Position numbers and translations under genes: made by a program. A stretch of 19,545 bases of DNA from the NCBI GenBank assembly GCA_964415245.1, contig CAYQAJ010000070.1:1-19545 (forward strand). Reading direction: 5' to 3'. Shown piece by piece: positions 7,113 through 14,478 of this stretch. Under the pieces are notes generated by a model. That model did no database searches and was not told where the DNA came from. It saw only the letters and a list, made by a program, of their open reading frames with translations. How positions within the stretch are numbered: position 1 is the first letter of the stretch; each line of letters opens with the position of its first letter. This DNA is from CAYQAJ01 sp964415245. Its GTDB lineage: Bacteria > Planctomycetota > Planctomycetia > Pirellulales > Pirellulaceae.

Positions 7113-9663
7113 TCAGGACGCCGGTTCCGCGCTGGGTGCGCCGGACGCGACGAGCAGCCGCGCCAGCGACTGCGAAAGCTGGTCGAGCGTGGCGCGGTCG
7201 GGCAGCGTGATCGTCAGCCGTGGCTTGTCTTCGCCGTCCACACATGCTTCCAGGCCAGTCCGCAAACTGGCGACGAGGCTGTCCGGGGGCGGCCCTGTAG
7301 ATACATCTTGTGTCACCAGCTCGCCCAACAGTTTGAACGCCGCACCCAGCAGTTCTCCTCCGGCGGCGGCGACGCGCTCGCGCTGCTGCTCCGCGAATTG
7401 CGTGGACTCCTGGGCAACGCGCTCCTTGAGAATCTCCTGCTCAGGCGCCTCCGGGCGGGAACCGAGCAGTATTTCCAGCCGGTTCTTCAACTCTTGCAAT
7501 CCACTTGTAAGCTGCACCTCGTCGACTTCCGATTCGGTGTCGAGCGCCGCCAGCGCAAGATCCTTCTTGGCGGCGAGCGTCGCCAGCAGGTTCTCCTCAA
7601 TCGTCTGCTCGGTGACGAGGACGTACACCTGCACCGGTTGCTTCTGTCCCATGCGGTGCGCCCGGGCGATCCGCTGTTCCAGCACGGCCGGGTTCCAAGG
7701 CAGATCCACGTTGATAACAGTGTTGGCCGCCTGCAAATTGAGACCGACGGAACCGGCGTTGGTGGTCAGGAACACGCCGCAGCCGGAGTCGTTCTGGAAG
7801 CGGTGCACCAGCTCCTCCCGCTTCTTCTGCGGGACGCTGCCGTCGAGGCGGACGAACGTGATGTCGCGAGTCTTGAGCAACGGCTCGATCAGGTCAAGCA
7901 TGGTGGTCCACTCGGAAAACAGCACCAGCTTGCGGCCCTGCTCCTGGAAGAGCTGCTCGATCAATTCCTCCAATTCGTCCAGCTTGGTGGAGTAGCCCGG
8001 CTTCTGCTTATCGACGAGGTAGGTGCTGTTGGCCAGCATACGGCACATCAACAGCGCCTTCTGCAGCCGCAACAGGTCCATCTCCGAAATGAACTTCTTG
8101 CGCGTAATGGTGGCCACGATCTGCATGTGGCTGTGGTGCGCCGTGAGCTGCTCCTCCGTCGGGGGGAAGCGCAGTATCTCGGTGGTCCGCGGCGGGAGTT
8201 CGAGCCGCACGCTGTCCCGCGTCCGCCGCAGCAGGACCGGCTTCAACGTTTCGCGCAGCTCGCCGAGATTCTTGTAACCGAGCACTTTGCCCTTCTCGTC
8301 GACGATGCGATGTCGATTGAAGAACCGGAAGCCGGGCCCAAGTCGGCGGTCGTCGACGAACTGCACAATCGAAAACAGGTCGTCCAAGCGGTTCTCCAGC
8401 GGCGTACCGGTCAGCACCAGGGCGAACTTCGACCGCAGGCTCTTGACGACGCGGCTCGTCTTGGCTTCCCAGTTCTTGATTCGCTGCCCCTCGTCGAGAA
8501 TGATCAGATCCCACGATGTCCGCTCGATCGCCAGAAGGTCGCGCAGCACCTGCTCGTAGTTGCAGATCGTGAAGAACGATTCGTTGGCGTACTGGCCGGT
8601 GCGTTCGGCCGCCGGGCCCGAGATCAATTGCACGTCGCGGTCACAAAACCGGTGGATTTCGCTCCGCCATTGCGACTTGAGCGACGCGGGGCAGATGACG
8701 AGCACTTTGNNNNNNNNNNNNNNNNNNNNNNNNNNNNNNNNNNNNNNNNNNNNNNNNNNNNNNNNNNNNNNNNNNNNNNNNNNNNNNNNNNNNNNNNNNN
8801 NNNNNNNNNTTGCGCAGCCGGGCGAGTCGACGGAAAAGGTCGGGCATATCCTCAATCGCCTTGTCGCGCAGCGGATCGATGATGGCGGCCGTCTCGTCGT
8901 CCAATCGACGGGGAACCAGCAATCGCAGCGTGACTTCGCCCGCGTAGTAAAGGTGCAACGCGAGCTGCGACGGACGATAACGCCGGCGAAGTCGTTCGGG
9001 AGGAAACTTGCGACGCGCGAAGGAGTCGACCCGGAGGATATGCTTGCAGGTGCCCAGCGTGTTCGTGCGGTAGTCGGGGCAGGTGCAGTACGAGTCCCCC
9101 GGCTCGAACCCTCGCAGCGCCACGCGGTACGTCTTGCCACTCAGCTTGTTGGTGACGGCGTAGTCGGTCCAGGGCTGTTTCGGGTCCGCGGCTTTGATCG
9201 CCATCTTCTCTTCGCGGGCACGCTGCGCCCGCTCGGCGACCGCTCGCTCGACGAGGTCGACTTCCGCGAGGCTTTCCACCGGCTTGCGTTCGGGTGGAGG
9301 CGCCGCCAGGCCCAGCGCCATTTTCTCCTCGAGCACCAGGGAAAGGACCGCACCCACGTGATCGCAGGCCGTCTCGCAGTGATCGCAGCAATAGTGCAGC
9401 CGCTGTCGGGCTTCCGCCATCAGCGTGAGCGTGACGATCACCGGCTCTTCGCCGAGACCCGTGGGGAATCGCACGCGAAGCAGATCGTCGCCGAGATGCA
9501 CGTCCTGCTGAACGTTGAGCGACCAGGTATTCGCGCTACGTTGAATCAGTTGCCTGCCCTGCGAGCCCAGCAGTTTGCAGGCGTCGGTGAAGGTAAGCCG
9601 CGAAAGACGGTCCTTCAGAGTCAATCGCCCGCTGGGAAGGACCCGCGTGCTCGACTTCGGCAT
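7113..9663 (-). CDS. SNF2-family DEAD/DEAH ATPase with N-terminal SWIM zinc finger (interrupted by assembly gap)
   Basis: The start is ATG 9663, with AAGGAGG seven bases upstream. The N part (284 residues before the gap) has a Cys/His cluster at about 92-102 (CC-x2-C-x3-C-x-H, SWIM-like) and a clear SWIM motif C193-x-C-xn-C206-x-H208. After the gap 532 residues carry SNF2 motifs: Ia (KVLVICPASLKSQW), II DEGQ with RIKN, III LTGTPLENR, V (TTNAGSVGLNLQAA) and VI QRIARAHRMGQ. Motif I (Walker A) should lie in the gap. Such proteins translocate on DNA and act in remodelling, transcription recycling or defence. The two parts are in different frames only because the gap length is a placeholder. A coiled, Glu-rich C-terminal tail follows the helicase. 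The radical SAM gene ends 210 bases upstream on the same strand, but I see no functional link. Confidence 0.9.
8710..8809. other. Assembly gap of 100 Ns inside the SNF2 gene
   Basis: Exactly 100 Ns, a conventional scaffold placeholder. The frame before the gap and the frame after it differ, so the true length is not 100. In related SWIM-SNF2 proteins the segment between the SWIM region and motif Ia includes the Walker A motif and probably about 100 residues, so I infer a true gap nearer 300 bases. Confidence 0.95.
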
Positions 9664-9873
9664 GTTGATGCCTCCTTGCTGAGAGGAGAATTGCTTCCGG
9701 CAATCCGGCGGCATAAGCCGCGCTGCACCGTGCGACTCGTACTGCCCGCACGGGGCTGCTCAGCCTATCAATGTAGCGTGAATGGACCGACGGTAAAGAC
9801 GAGTAGGTCCCGTCTGCCGGGCGGAGCAAAGGCCGCAAGACGGTGACCATCGTTCCGCTGCGGCAGCTTCGCG

Positions 9874-10986
9874 TTACGTCGCATGGGCCCAGGCGGCGGG
9901 TTCGTACAAGCAGTCCGGTTCCTGGGCAAGCGGATTTCCGGTCACGGCATAGGCGCGGGCGCGGCTGCCTCCGCAAATGTGGCGGAATTCGCACACGTGG
10001 CACTTGCCTTCCAGTCGCGACGCGTCACGCAGCGCCTGCATCACCGGCGAACGCTGATAGATGTCCACCAGTTGTTGCTGGGGAAAGACTCCACACAGAA
10101 TCGGCATAAATCCGCTGGGATACACGAAGCCCGTGTGGCCGACGAACATCACACCCTTGCCGTCGTTGATGCCCACCGACGAAAACCCCCGTTGCCGCAG
10201 GCGGGCGTTCCGCGCACCCGCGGCGCCGGACTGCTCACGCAGTATCTCGAAGCGGCGATAGTGCGGAGCTTCCGTCGTCTTGATGCGGTAGGGTTGCCGC
10301 TGAGCGTTTTGCCACAACCGTTCGAAAACCCATTCGTACTGCTCGGGAGCAAGGCGCTGCACAGCACCCGCTCGCCCGACCGGAACCAGAAAGAACACCG
10401 ACCATAAGACGATATCCTGTTCGGCCAACAGGTCCGCGATGGCGTCGACCTGTTCGAAGTTGGCCGGAGTCATCGTCGTGTTGACTTGCACGGGAATGCC
10501 GAGCGACTCGGCGGTGATCAGGATTTCCAACGTGCGGTCGAAACTGCCCCGCACACCGCGAAACGCGTCATGCGTAGCGGCGTCGGCGCCGTCCAGGCTG
10601 ACCGCCAGGCGGGCGATGCCGCAATCGCGCAACCGCCGCATGGCATCGAACGTCACCAGCGGCGTGGCCGAGGGCGTAATCGAAACTTCCAGCCCGCGCA
10701 GCACACCATAGGCGACGATGTCATAGATGTCCGCCCGCTTCAGCGGATCGCCGCCGGTGAGCACCAGCATGGGCGGCTTGGGGAATTCGCACAGTTGATC
10801 GATCAACGACAATGCGTCGTCGGGGCTCAACTCACCCGGGTGCGGCTCCGCCTGAGCACACGCACGGCAGTGAAGGCAAACCAGGTCGCACGCCTGCGTT
10901 GTCTCCCAGAACACAATGAGCGGACTGCGAGAAAGGTCCTGGCGGCGATAGGTTCGGGAGCCGAGGACGTTGGGCGGGGGAGGCAT
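9874..10986 (-). CDS. Radical SAM/SPASM protein of the AhbD/NirJ-like heme-modifying type
   Basis: A 370-residue enzyme. C33-x3-C37-x2-C40 is the radical SAM [4Fe-4S] motif, followed by TGGDPL (the GGE-like SAM-binding motif) and SLDGADAATHD. The C-terminal SPASM-type region has C298, C329, C332, C338 and C359, with the signature GGSRARAYAVTGNPLAQEP that I associate with AhbD, NirJ and the related TIGR04053 family. AhbD decarboxylates iron-coproporphyrin III to heme and NirJ acts in heme d1 synthesis. The exact substrate here is unknown. The start at 10986 has GAGGA seven bases upstream. The RIC-like gene ends 13 bases upstream on the same strand, so the two form an operon, and a HemY-type oxidase is divergent. 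The context supports a heme or porphyrin substrate over a peptide one. Confidence 0.88.
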   Translation of the reverse strand: MPPPPNVLGSRTYRRQDLSRSPLIVFWETTQACDLVCLHCRACAQAEPHPGELSPDDALSLIDQLCEFPKPPMLVLTGGDPLKRADIYDIVAYGVLRGLEVSITPSATPLVTFDAMRRLRDCGIARLAVSLDGADAATHDAFRGVRGSFDRTLEILITAESLGIPVQVNTTMTPANFEQVDAIADLLAEQDIVLWSVFFLVPVGRAGAVQRLAPEQYEWVFERLWQNAQRQPYRIKTTEAPHYRRFEILREQSGAAGARNARLRQRGFSSVGINDGKGVMFVGHTGFVYPSGFMPILCGVFPQQQLVDIYQRSPVMQALRDASRLEGKCHVCEFRHICGGSRARAYAVTGNPLAQEPDCLYEPAAWAHAT

Positions 10987-10999
10987 GAGTCATTCCTCG

Positions 11000-11596
11000 T
11001 TAACCAGGCGATAGCGCATCGAAGCAATCCTGCAGTTCAGTCCAATGCGTTTGATAGTCTTCCTCCAACGCGGCGATGGCGGCGAGCATCGTCCGGTAGG
11101 TAGGGCAAGTCAGGGATGTCGCCTCGTCGGATTGGAGCGATTGAATCTGCTCGAACATCGCAGCGATCGCCTCGTGATGGAATCGGCAGTCGACGGCCGA
11201 CGCCTGCAATCTCACACGTTGAGAATCATCGACTTCCCGATCCCCGCCCCCATCCTGAAGCAGCGCCGACAATCGTTCGCTTTCGCTGGTAATCAGCGCC
11301 CGAATACCGTCGGCGAGACCAACAACAGCGTTTGCCAATTCCCATGTATGCCCGTGCGCCAATCCGTGCTTGGCGGCTACCATCACGATCGACTTTTCCG
11401 CCTTCCGCAATCGATGCTCGAGACGTGCGTGATGCGTCTCAACAAGCTCCGTGATGAGCTGCGGTGCCGTATTGCGATTCCAGGCGTCACCTACGCCACG
11501 AACCGGCGACGGCGTCACGCCACGATCTCGACGGGGTTCGCTTGCGCCGCCCAACCGTTCACCGGGGCGTGAAAGAGCCGCAGTTTCATTGGACAT
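11000..11596 (-). CDS. RIC/YtfE-like hemerythrin-fold protein with degenerate metal ligands
   Basis: The ATG at 11596 (GGAGG six bases upstream) gives 198 residues; an in-frame GTG at 11662 lacks such support. Residues 40-195 resemble the di-iron domain of RIC/ScdA/YtfE iron-sulfur repair proteins: W39, THH (55-56), AAKHGLAHGH (75-83), FHHEAI (139-144) and CPTYR (164-168) all have counterparts. By my alignment, two of six iron ligands are lost: the helix-2 His is L101 (Glu E105 kept) and the helix-4 Glu is L188 (His H184 kept, Glu at 187). The N-terminal DUF542 domain with its CC motif is missing and is replaced by about 40 polar residues. So it could be a mono-iron, heme-binding or sensor derivative. 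It is co-transcribed with the radical SAM gene and divergent from hemY. Confidence 0.65.
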   Translation of the reverse strand: MSNETAALSRPGERLGGASEPRRDRGVTPSPVRGVGDAWNRNTAPQLITELVETHHARLEHRLRKAEKSIVMVAAKHGLAHGHTWELANAVVGLADGIRALITSESERLSALLQDGGGDREVDDSQRVRLQASAVDCRFHHEAIAAMFEQIQSLQSDEATSLTCPTYRTMLAAIAALEEDYQTHWTELQDCFDALSPG

Positions 11597-11655
11597 GGGT
11601 TGCCTCCCTGTTTGCCTGAGGCAGCGCAATTCCCGCTCTGGGCGCGGGTTCTCTG

Positions 11656-11699
11656 TTGACACTTCGAGCTTACTCGATAAATTATGGATGTCAATATCC
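11656..11699 (+). promoter_or_regulatory. hemY promoter with GGAY-N6-RTCC operator
   Basis: TTGACA (11656-11661) and AATTAT (11680-11685) are separated by 18 bases. A palindrome GGAT-GTCAAT-ATCC (11686-11699) follows at once, so it covers the expected start of transcription. A wider inverted repeat TTATGGAT/ATCCATAA (11682-11689 and 11704-11711) surrounds it. The whole stretch is strikingly AT-rich and sits between divergent genes, so it may also control the RIC-radical SAM operon. Confidence 0.5.
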
Positions 11700-11736
11700 T
11701 TTTATCCATAACTCCCAGGCCACCAGCGAGATCGAA

Positions 11737-13221
11737 ATGGCCCCTTTCCATCGACGCCCGACCAGGATCGCGATCATCGGAGGCGGCATCACCGGCCTGG
11801 CGGCCGCGTACCGGCTGCGGGAGTTGGATCCTTCCCTCGAGGTTGGGGTATGGGAGGCGGCGACGCGCCTGGGAGGGGTTCTGAGGACCACGCGGCAAGA
11901 CGGCTATTTGCTGGAGGAGGGAGCCGACAACTTCGTAACTCAAGTGCCGTGGGCCGTCGATCTGTGCCGGCGGCTCGGACTTGCCGATCAACTTGTGCCG
12001 ACGAATTCCGAGCACCGTGGCGTGTTCGTGGTCCATCGGGGACGGCTGCATTCGATTCCCCCAGGTTTCACGTTGATGGCCCCGGCGCGATTGTGGCCGA
12101 TGCTGAAAACGCCGCTGTTGAGTCCGGCAGGCAAGGTCCGATTGGCGGCGGAGCCGCTCATACGTGCCCGCTGCGACGGGCAGGACGAAAGCATCGCCTG
12201 TTTCGTCGAGCGGCGTTTGGGGCGGCAAGTGTATCAGCGGCTCGTCCAGCCTCTGATCGGCAGCATTTACGGCAGCGACCCCGCTGAGGTCAGTCTGCTC
12301 GCAACGATGCCCCACTTCGCCGCCATGGAACGTGAGCATGGCAGCCTGTATCGGGCGATGCAGCGAACATTGAAAAAGGAACAAGCGACCGCGCAGCACC
12401 AAGGAGCACGATACAGCATGTTCGTGGCGCCGCGCGACGGAATGGAAAGCATCGTCCAGGCGCTGGCAGAGCAACTCCCCGACGGCAGCGTTCATCTGCG
12501 TTCGCCCGTCACCGGGATCAAACCGGTCGAGGGAGGACGCTGGTCGCTCTCCGTGTGTGGGCCGGAGCCGAGGACCTGGGAAGTTGACGGCGTAATCATG
12601 ACGACTCCGGCCGCCGCCGCGGCGCGGTTGCTCCGCGAGGTTGACGGCCCGGTTGCCGACGAGATCGAGCAGATTCCTTACAGCGGGTCGATTCTGGTAA
12701 CGCTCGGATACCGCCGCGATGCGATTCGCCACCCACTCCACGGCTTCGGCTTCGTCGTTCCGCTAATCGAAAACCGGCCGCTGCTGTCGGCAAGTTTCAC
12801 CAGTGTGAAGTACCCAGGTCGCGCCCCGGAAGGCACGACGCTCATCCGGGTGTTCCTGGGCGGGGGCGACCTGCTTCCGATTCAGGAGCATTCCGATGAT
12901 GAACTGATTGCCGTTGCCGCCGCGCAACTGCGCGAGTTGCTGGGCACCACGGGCGCGCCTTGTTTTGCGCAAGTGGTGCGTCATCCCCAAGCGATGCCGC
13001 TTTATCGCGTTGGGCATCTCGAACGCGTCGCGCGCATCGAGTGCGGTCTGAAGCGCCACGGCACGTTGCAATTGGCTGGCGCCGCTTATCACGGCATCGG
13101 CGTGCCGCAATGCATCAAGAGCGGCGAGTTGGCCGCGGAACAACTGGTCACTCGCATGCGGTCGCTCGCCCCAGGGCAAAGTTCCACGACCCCCGGGAGA
13201 TTACCCGCCGCTACCCTTTGA
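11737..13221 (+). CDS. hemY: Protoporphyrinogen/coproporphyrinogen oxidase, HemY/CgoX type
   Basis: The ATG at 11737 is chosen because the FAD-binding motif IAIIGGGITGLAAAYRL then begins at about residue 12; the upstream in-frame ATG at 11656 overlaps the promoter. At 494 residues it has normal family length. Further marks are EAATRLGG (the second FAD-contact motif), GADNF, PLIGSIYGSDPAEVSL typical of HemG/HemY proteins, and the C-terminal FAD site LAGAAYHGIGVPQCIKSG. The flavoenzyme takes six electrons from protoporphyrinogen IX (or coproporphyrinogen III in the coproporphyrin-dependent route), using oxygen. Which substrate applies cannot be told from the sequence alone. It starts an operon with the GYD gene 19 bases downstream and lies divergent to the radical SAM-RIC pair. 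Confidence 0.9.
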   Translation: MAPFHRRPTRIAIIGGGITGLAAAYRLRELDPSLEVGVWEAATRLGGVLRTTRQDGYLLEEGADNFVTQVPWAVDLCRRLGLADQLVPTNSEHRGVFVVHRGRLHSIPPGFTLMAPARLWPMLKTPLLSPAGKVRLAAEPLIRARCDGQDESIACFVERRLGRQVYQRLVQPLIGSIYGSDPAEVSLLATMPHFAAMEREHGSLYRAMQRTLKKEQATAQHQGARYSMFVAPRDGMESIVQALAEQLPDGSVHLRSPVTGIKPVEGGRWSLSVCGPEPRTWEVDGVIMTTPAAAAARLLREVDGPVADEIEQIPYSGSILVTLGYRRDAIRHPLHGFGFVVPLIENRPLLSASFTSVKYPGRAPEGTTLIRVFLGGGDLLPIQEHSDDELIAVAAAQLRELLGTTGAPCFAQVVRHPQAMPLYRVGHLERVARIECGLKRHGTLQLAGAAYHGIGVPQCIKSGELAAEQLVTRMRSLAPGQSSTTPGRLPAATL

Positions 13222-13240
13222 CCCAACAGGAGGAATCGTC

Positions 13241-13528
13241 ATGGTTCGCTATCTGACTCTTATCAAACTGACCGACAAAGGCGTCCACGAGATCGCCAAC
13301 AGCGTCAAGCGGGCAGCGGCGTTCTGTAACGAAGTCAAGGCCGCCGGTGGAAAGGTCACGGGCCAATACTGGGCGATCGGGCACATCGACGGCGCTGTCG
13401 TGTTCGAAACGCCGGACGACGACACGGCGGCCAAATTGCTGCTGCAACTGGCGCACGGTGGTTTTGTGCGCACGCAGTCCGCGCGGCTGTTCAATGCCGA
13501 GGAGTTTCAGCGAATCGTGCCCAAATGA
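13241..13528 (+). CDS. GYD-domain protein
   Basis: A 95-residue protein that matches the GYD family throughout: YLTLIKLTDKG at the start, KAAGGKVTGQYWAIGHIDG in the middle (GH-D in place of the G-YD that names the family), FETPDDDTAAKLLLQLA, and VRTQSARLFNAEEFQRIV at the end. The fold is an alpha-beta dimeric barrel, and the biochemical role is not established. AGGAGGA lies seven bases before the ATG. It follows hemY by 19 bases in the same direction, so it is probably co-transcribed. I infer a possible porphyrin- or heme-related helper role, since dimeric alpha-beta barrels include heme-handling enzymes such as ChdC, but that rests on fold and context only. Confidence 0.88.
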   Translation: MVRYLTLIKLTDKGVHEIANSVKRAAAFCNEVKAAGGKVTGQYWAIGHIDGAVVFETPDDDTAAKLLLQLAHGGFVRTQSARLFNAEEFQRIVPK

Positions 13529-13539
13529 TCGCTCAATGG

Positions 13540-13669
13540 CCTTGCGTGATTCCGGGACAGTAACCCGAAACGTAAGCGAGGGATGCTGGCGACCGAGGCT
13601 GCCTCGCTTACGCTTCGGGTTACGACTTTCCAATCGGAAGACCGCCTAGTATCCGAGAATCACGCAAGG
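13540..13669. repeat. Nested inverted-repeat element between convergent genes
   Basis: Outer arms of 13 bases (13540-13552 and 13657-13669) are perfectly complementary. Inner arms of 22 bases (13560-13581 and 13602-13623) pair with a single G-T mismatch around a 20-base loop. The outer right arm ends five bases before the stop codon of the Rrf2 gene. It can act as a two-way terminator for the hemY-GYD and Rrf2 transcripts. The form is MITE-like. Confidence 0.75.
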
Positions 13670-13673
13670 CTGT

Positions 13674-14120
13674 TTAGGTGGCTGCGTCGGGCAGGGAAGG
13701 GAAGCGACACAGCGGCTTGCGCTGGCGGGGAACTTCCAGCAATTCAGCCAACGACGTGTCGCCGAACGCTTCCTCCACCATCGCCGCCGCGTCGTCTAAC
13801 CGACGGTGCAACGGGCACAACGTCTTCCCATGGCTCGCGATGCCGAGCGGACATTGCGGATAACGTCGAATGGGATCGACGACGTTGACAATCTCCAGGA
13901 TCGTCAACCGCTTCGCATCCTTGGCCAGCGTGAAACCGCCGTTGAGTCCTCGCTGGGAAGTGACCAGGCGAGCCCGGCTCAGGCTCTGCATGATCTTCGC
14001 CAAGTAGCCACCCGGGACCTCGGTCACCTTGGCAATCTGCGCATTGGTTCGGGGCACGCCGCCCGCATCCGCCAGATAGACCATGGCCCGTAGGGCGTAC
14101 TCTGCGGTTTGAGAGATCAT
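13674..14120 (-). CDS. Rrf2-family transcriptional regulator (NsrR/IscR-like)
   Basis: A 148-residue protein from the ATG at 14120, which gives the standard Rrf2 opening MISQTAEYALRAMVYLA. An upstream TTG would lie within the predicted promoter. The winged helix covers residues 1-80, with recognition-helix text PGGYLAKIMQSLSRARLV and the wing SQRGLNGGFTLAK. The sensor segment contains C90 and C102 with H97 and H105 between and after them (YPQCPLG...LCPLHRRLDDA). IscR and NsrR use three Cys, so the middle ligand is absent or replaced by another residue. Such proteins sense iron-sulfur state, nitric oxide or redox. It converges on the hemY-GYD operon, and its own promoter shares a palindrome with the hemY promoter, so I infer autoregulation and control of the heme/RIC genes. 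Confidence 0.9.
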   Translation of the reverse strand: MISQTAEYALRAMVYLADAGGVPRTNAQIAKVTEVPGGYLAKIMQSLSRARLVTSQRGLNGGFTLAKDAKRLTILEIVNVVDPIRRYPQCPLGIASHGKTLCPLHRRLDDAAAMVEEAFGDTSLAELLEVPRQRKPLCRFPSLPDAAT

Positions 14121-14156
14121 TCTCGGCGGCTGCCCTGTCGGCAGTTGGAAGCAAGT

Positions 14157-14202
14157 GGACCCTTTTGTCCTCAATTGTTTGCCCGATCGGCCGGAGTGTC
14201 AA
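14157..14202 (-). promoter_or_regulatory. Rrf2 gene promoter with GGAY-N6-RTCC operator
   Basis: On the minus strand TTGACA (14197-14202) is followed by 17 bases and AACAAT (14174-14179), then three bases and the palindrome GGAC-AAAAGG-GTCC (14157-14170), which covers the predicted start near 14167. The layout copies the hemY promoter. The rest of the gap up to the PSD1 start shows no gene. Confidence 0.55.
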
Positions 14203-14332
14203 CCTTGTTGGAAGGACGGCCGTGGCCGTATGGGAAGAAGGCCAGTTCGGCTGCTCTGAGCAACCGAGCTCGAGCCGCCGAGCTGTTGAACTGCTAAACT
14301 AGGCCCTTTACGGACGAACGCTGGGGAAATGC

Positions 14333-14362
14333 TTGACGCCGGCGGGGGCGGTTTGCTAAAAA
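14333..14362 (+). promoter_or_regulatory. Possible promoter of the PSD1-DUF1501 operon
   Basis: TTGACG (14333-14338) and TAAAAA (14357-14362) are 18 bases apart, with four of six -10 positions matching. It lies about 115 bases before the chosen ATG at 14479. This is a weak call. Confidence 0.3.
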
Positions 14363-14478
14363 GGGGATAAGTGGGTCCGAATATGCGATATTGGATCCTC
14401 CCAGCCTCCCCATGCGACGCCGCAGGAGATGCACACCCGACGCGTCGCGCCCGCCTTCCACACCCACGGTGCATCACA

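Noticed and set aside
7071..8882. 603-codon plus-strand frame running through the N gap
   Set aside because: Antisense to the SNF2 ATPase; its length is inflated by the Ns.
7113..9663. Frameshifted pseudogene reading of the SNF2 gene
   Set aside because: The frame change coincides with the N gap, and both flanks are intact with conserved motifs.
14216..14229. ACGGCC-GT-GGCCGT inverted repeat near the Rrf2 gene
   Set aside because: A two-base loop and GC-rich context make it likely to be chance; it has no promoter relation.
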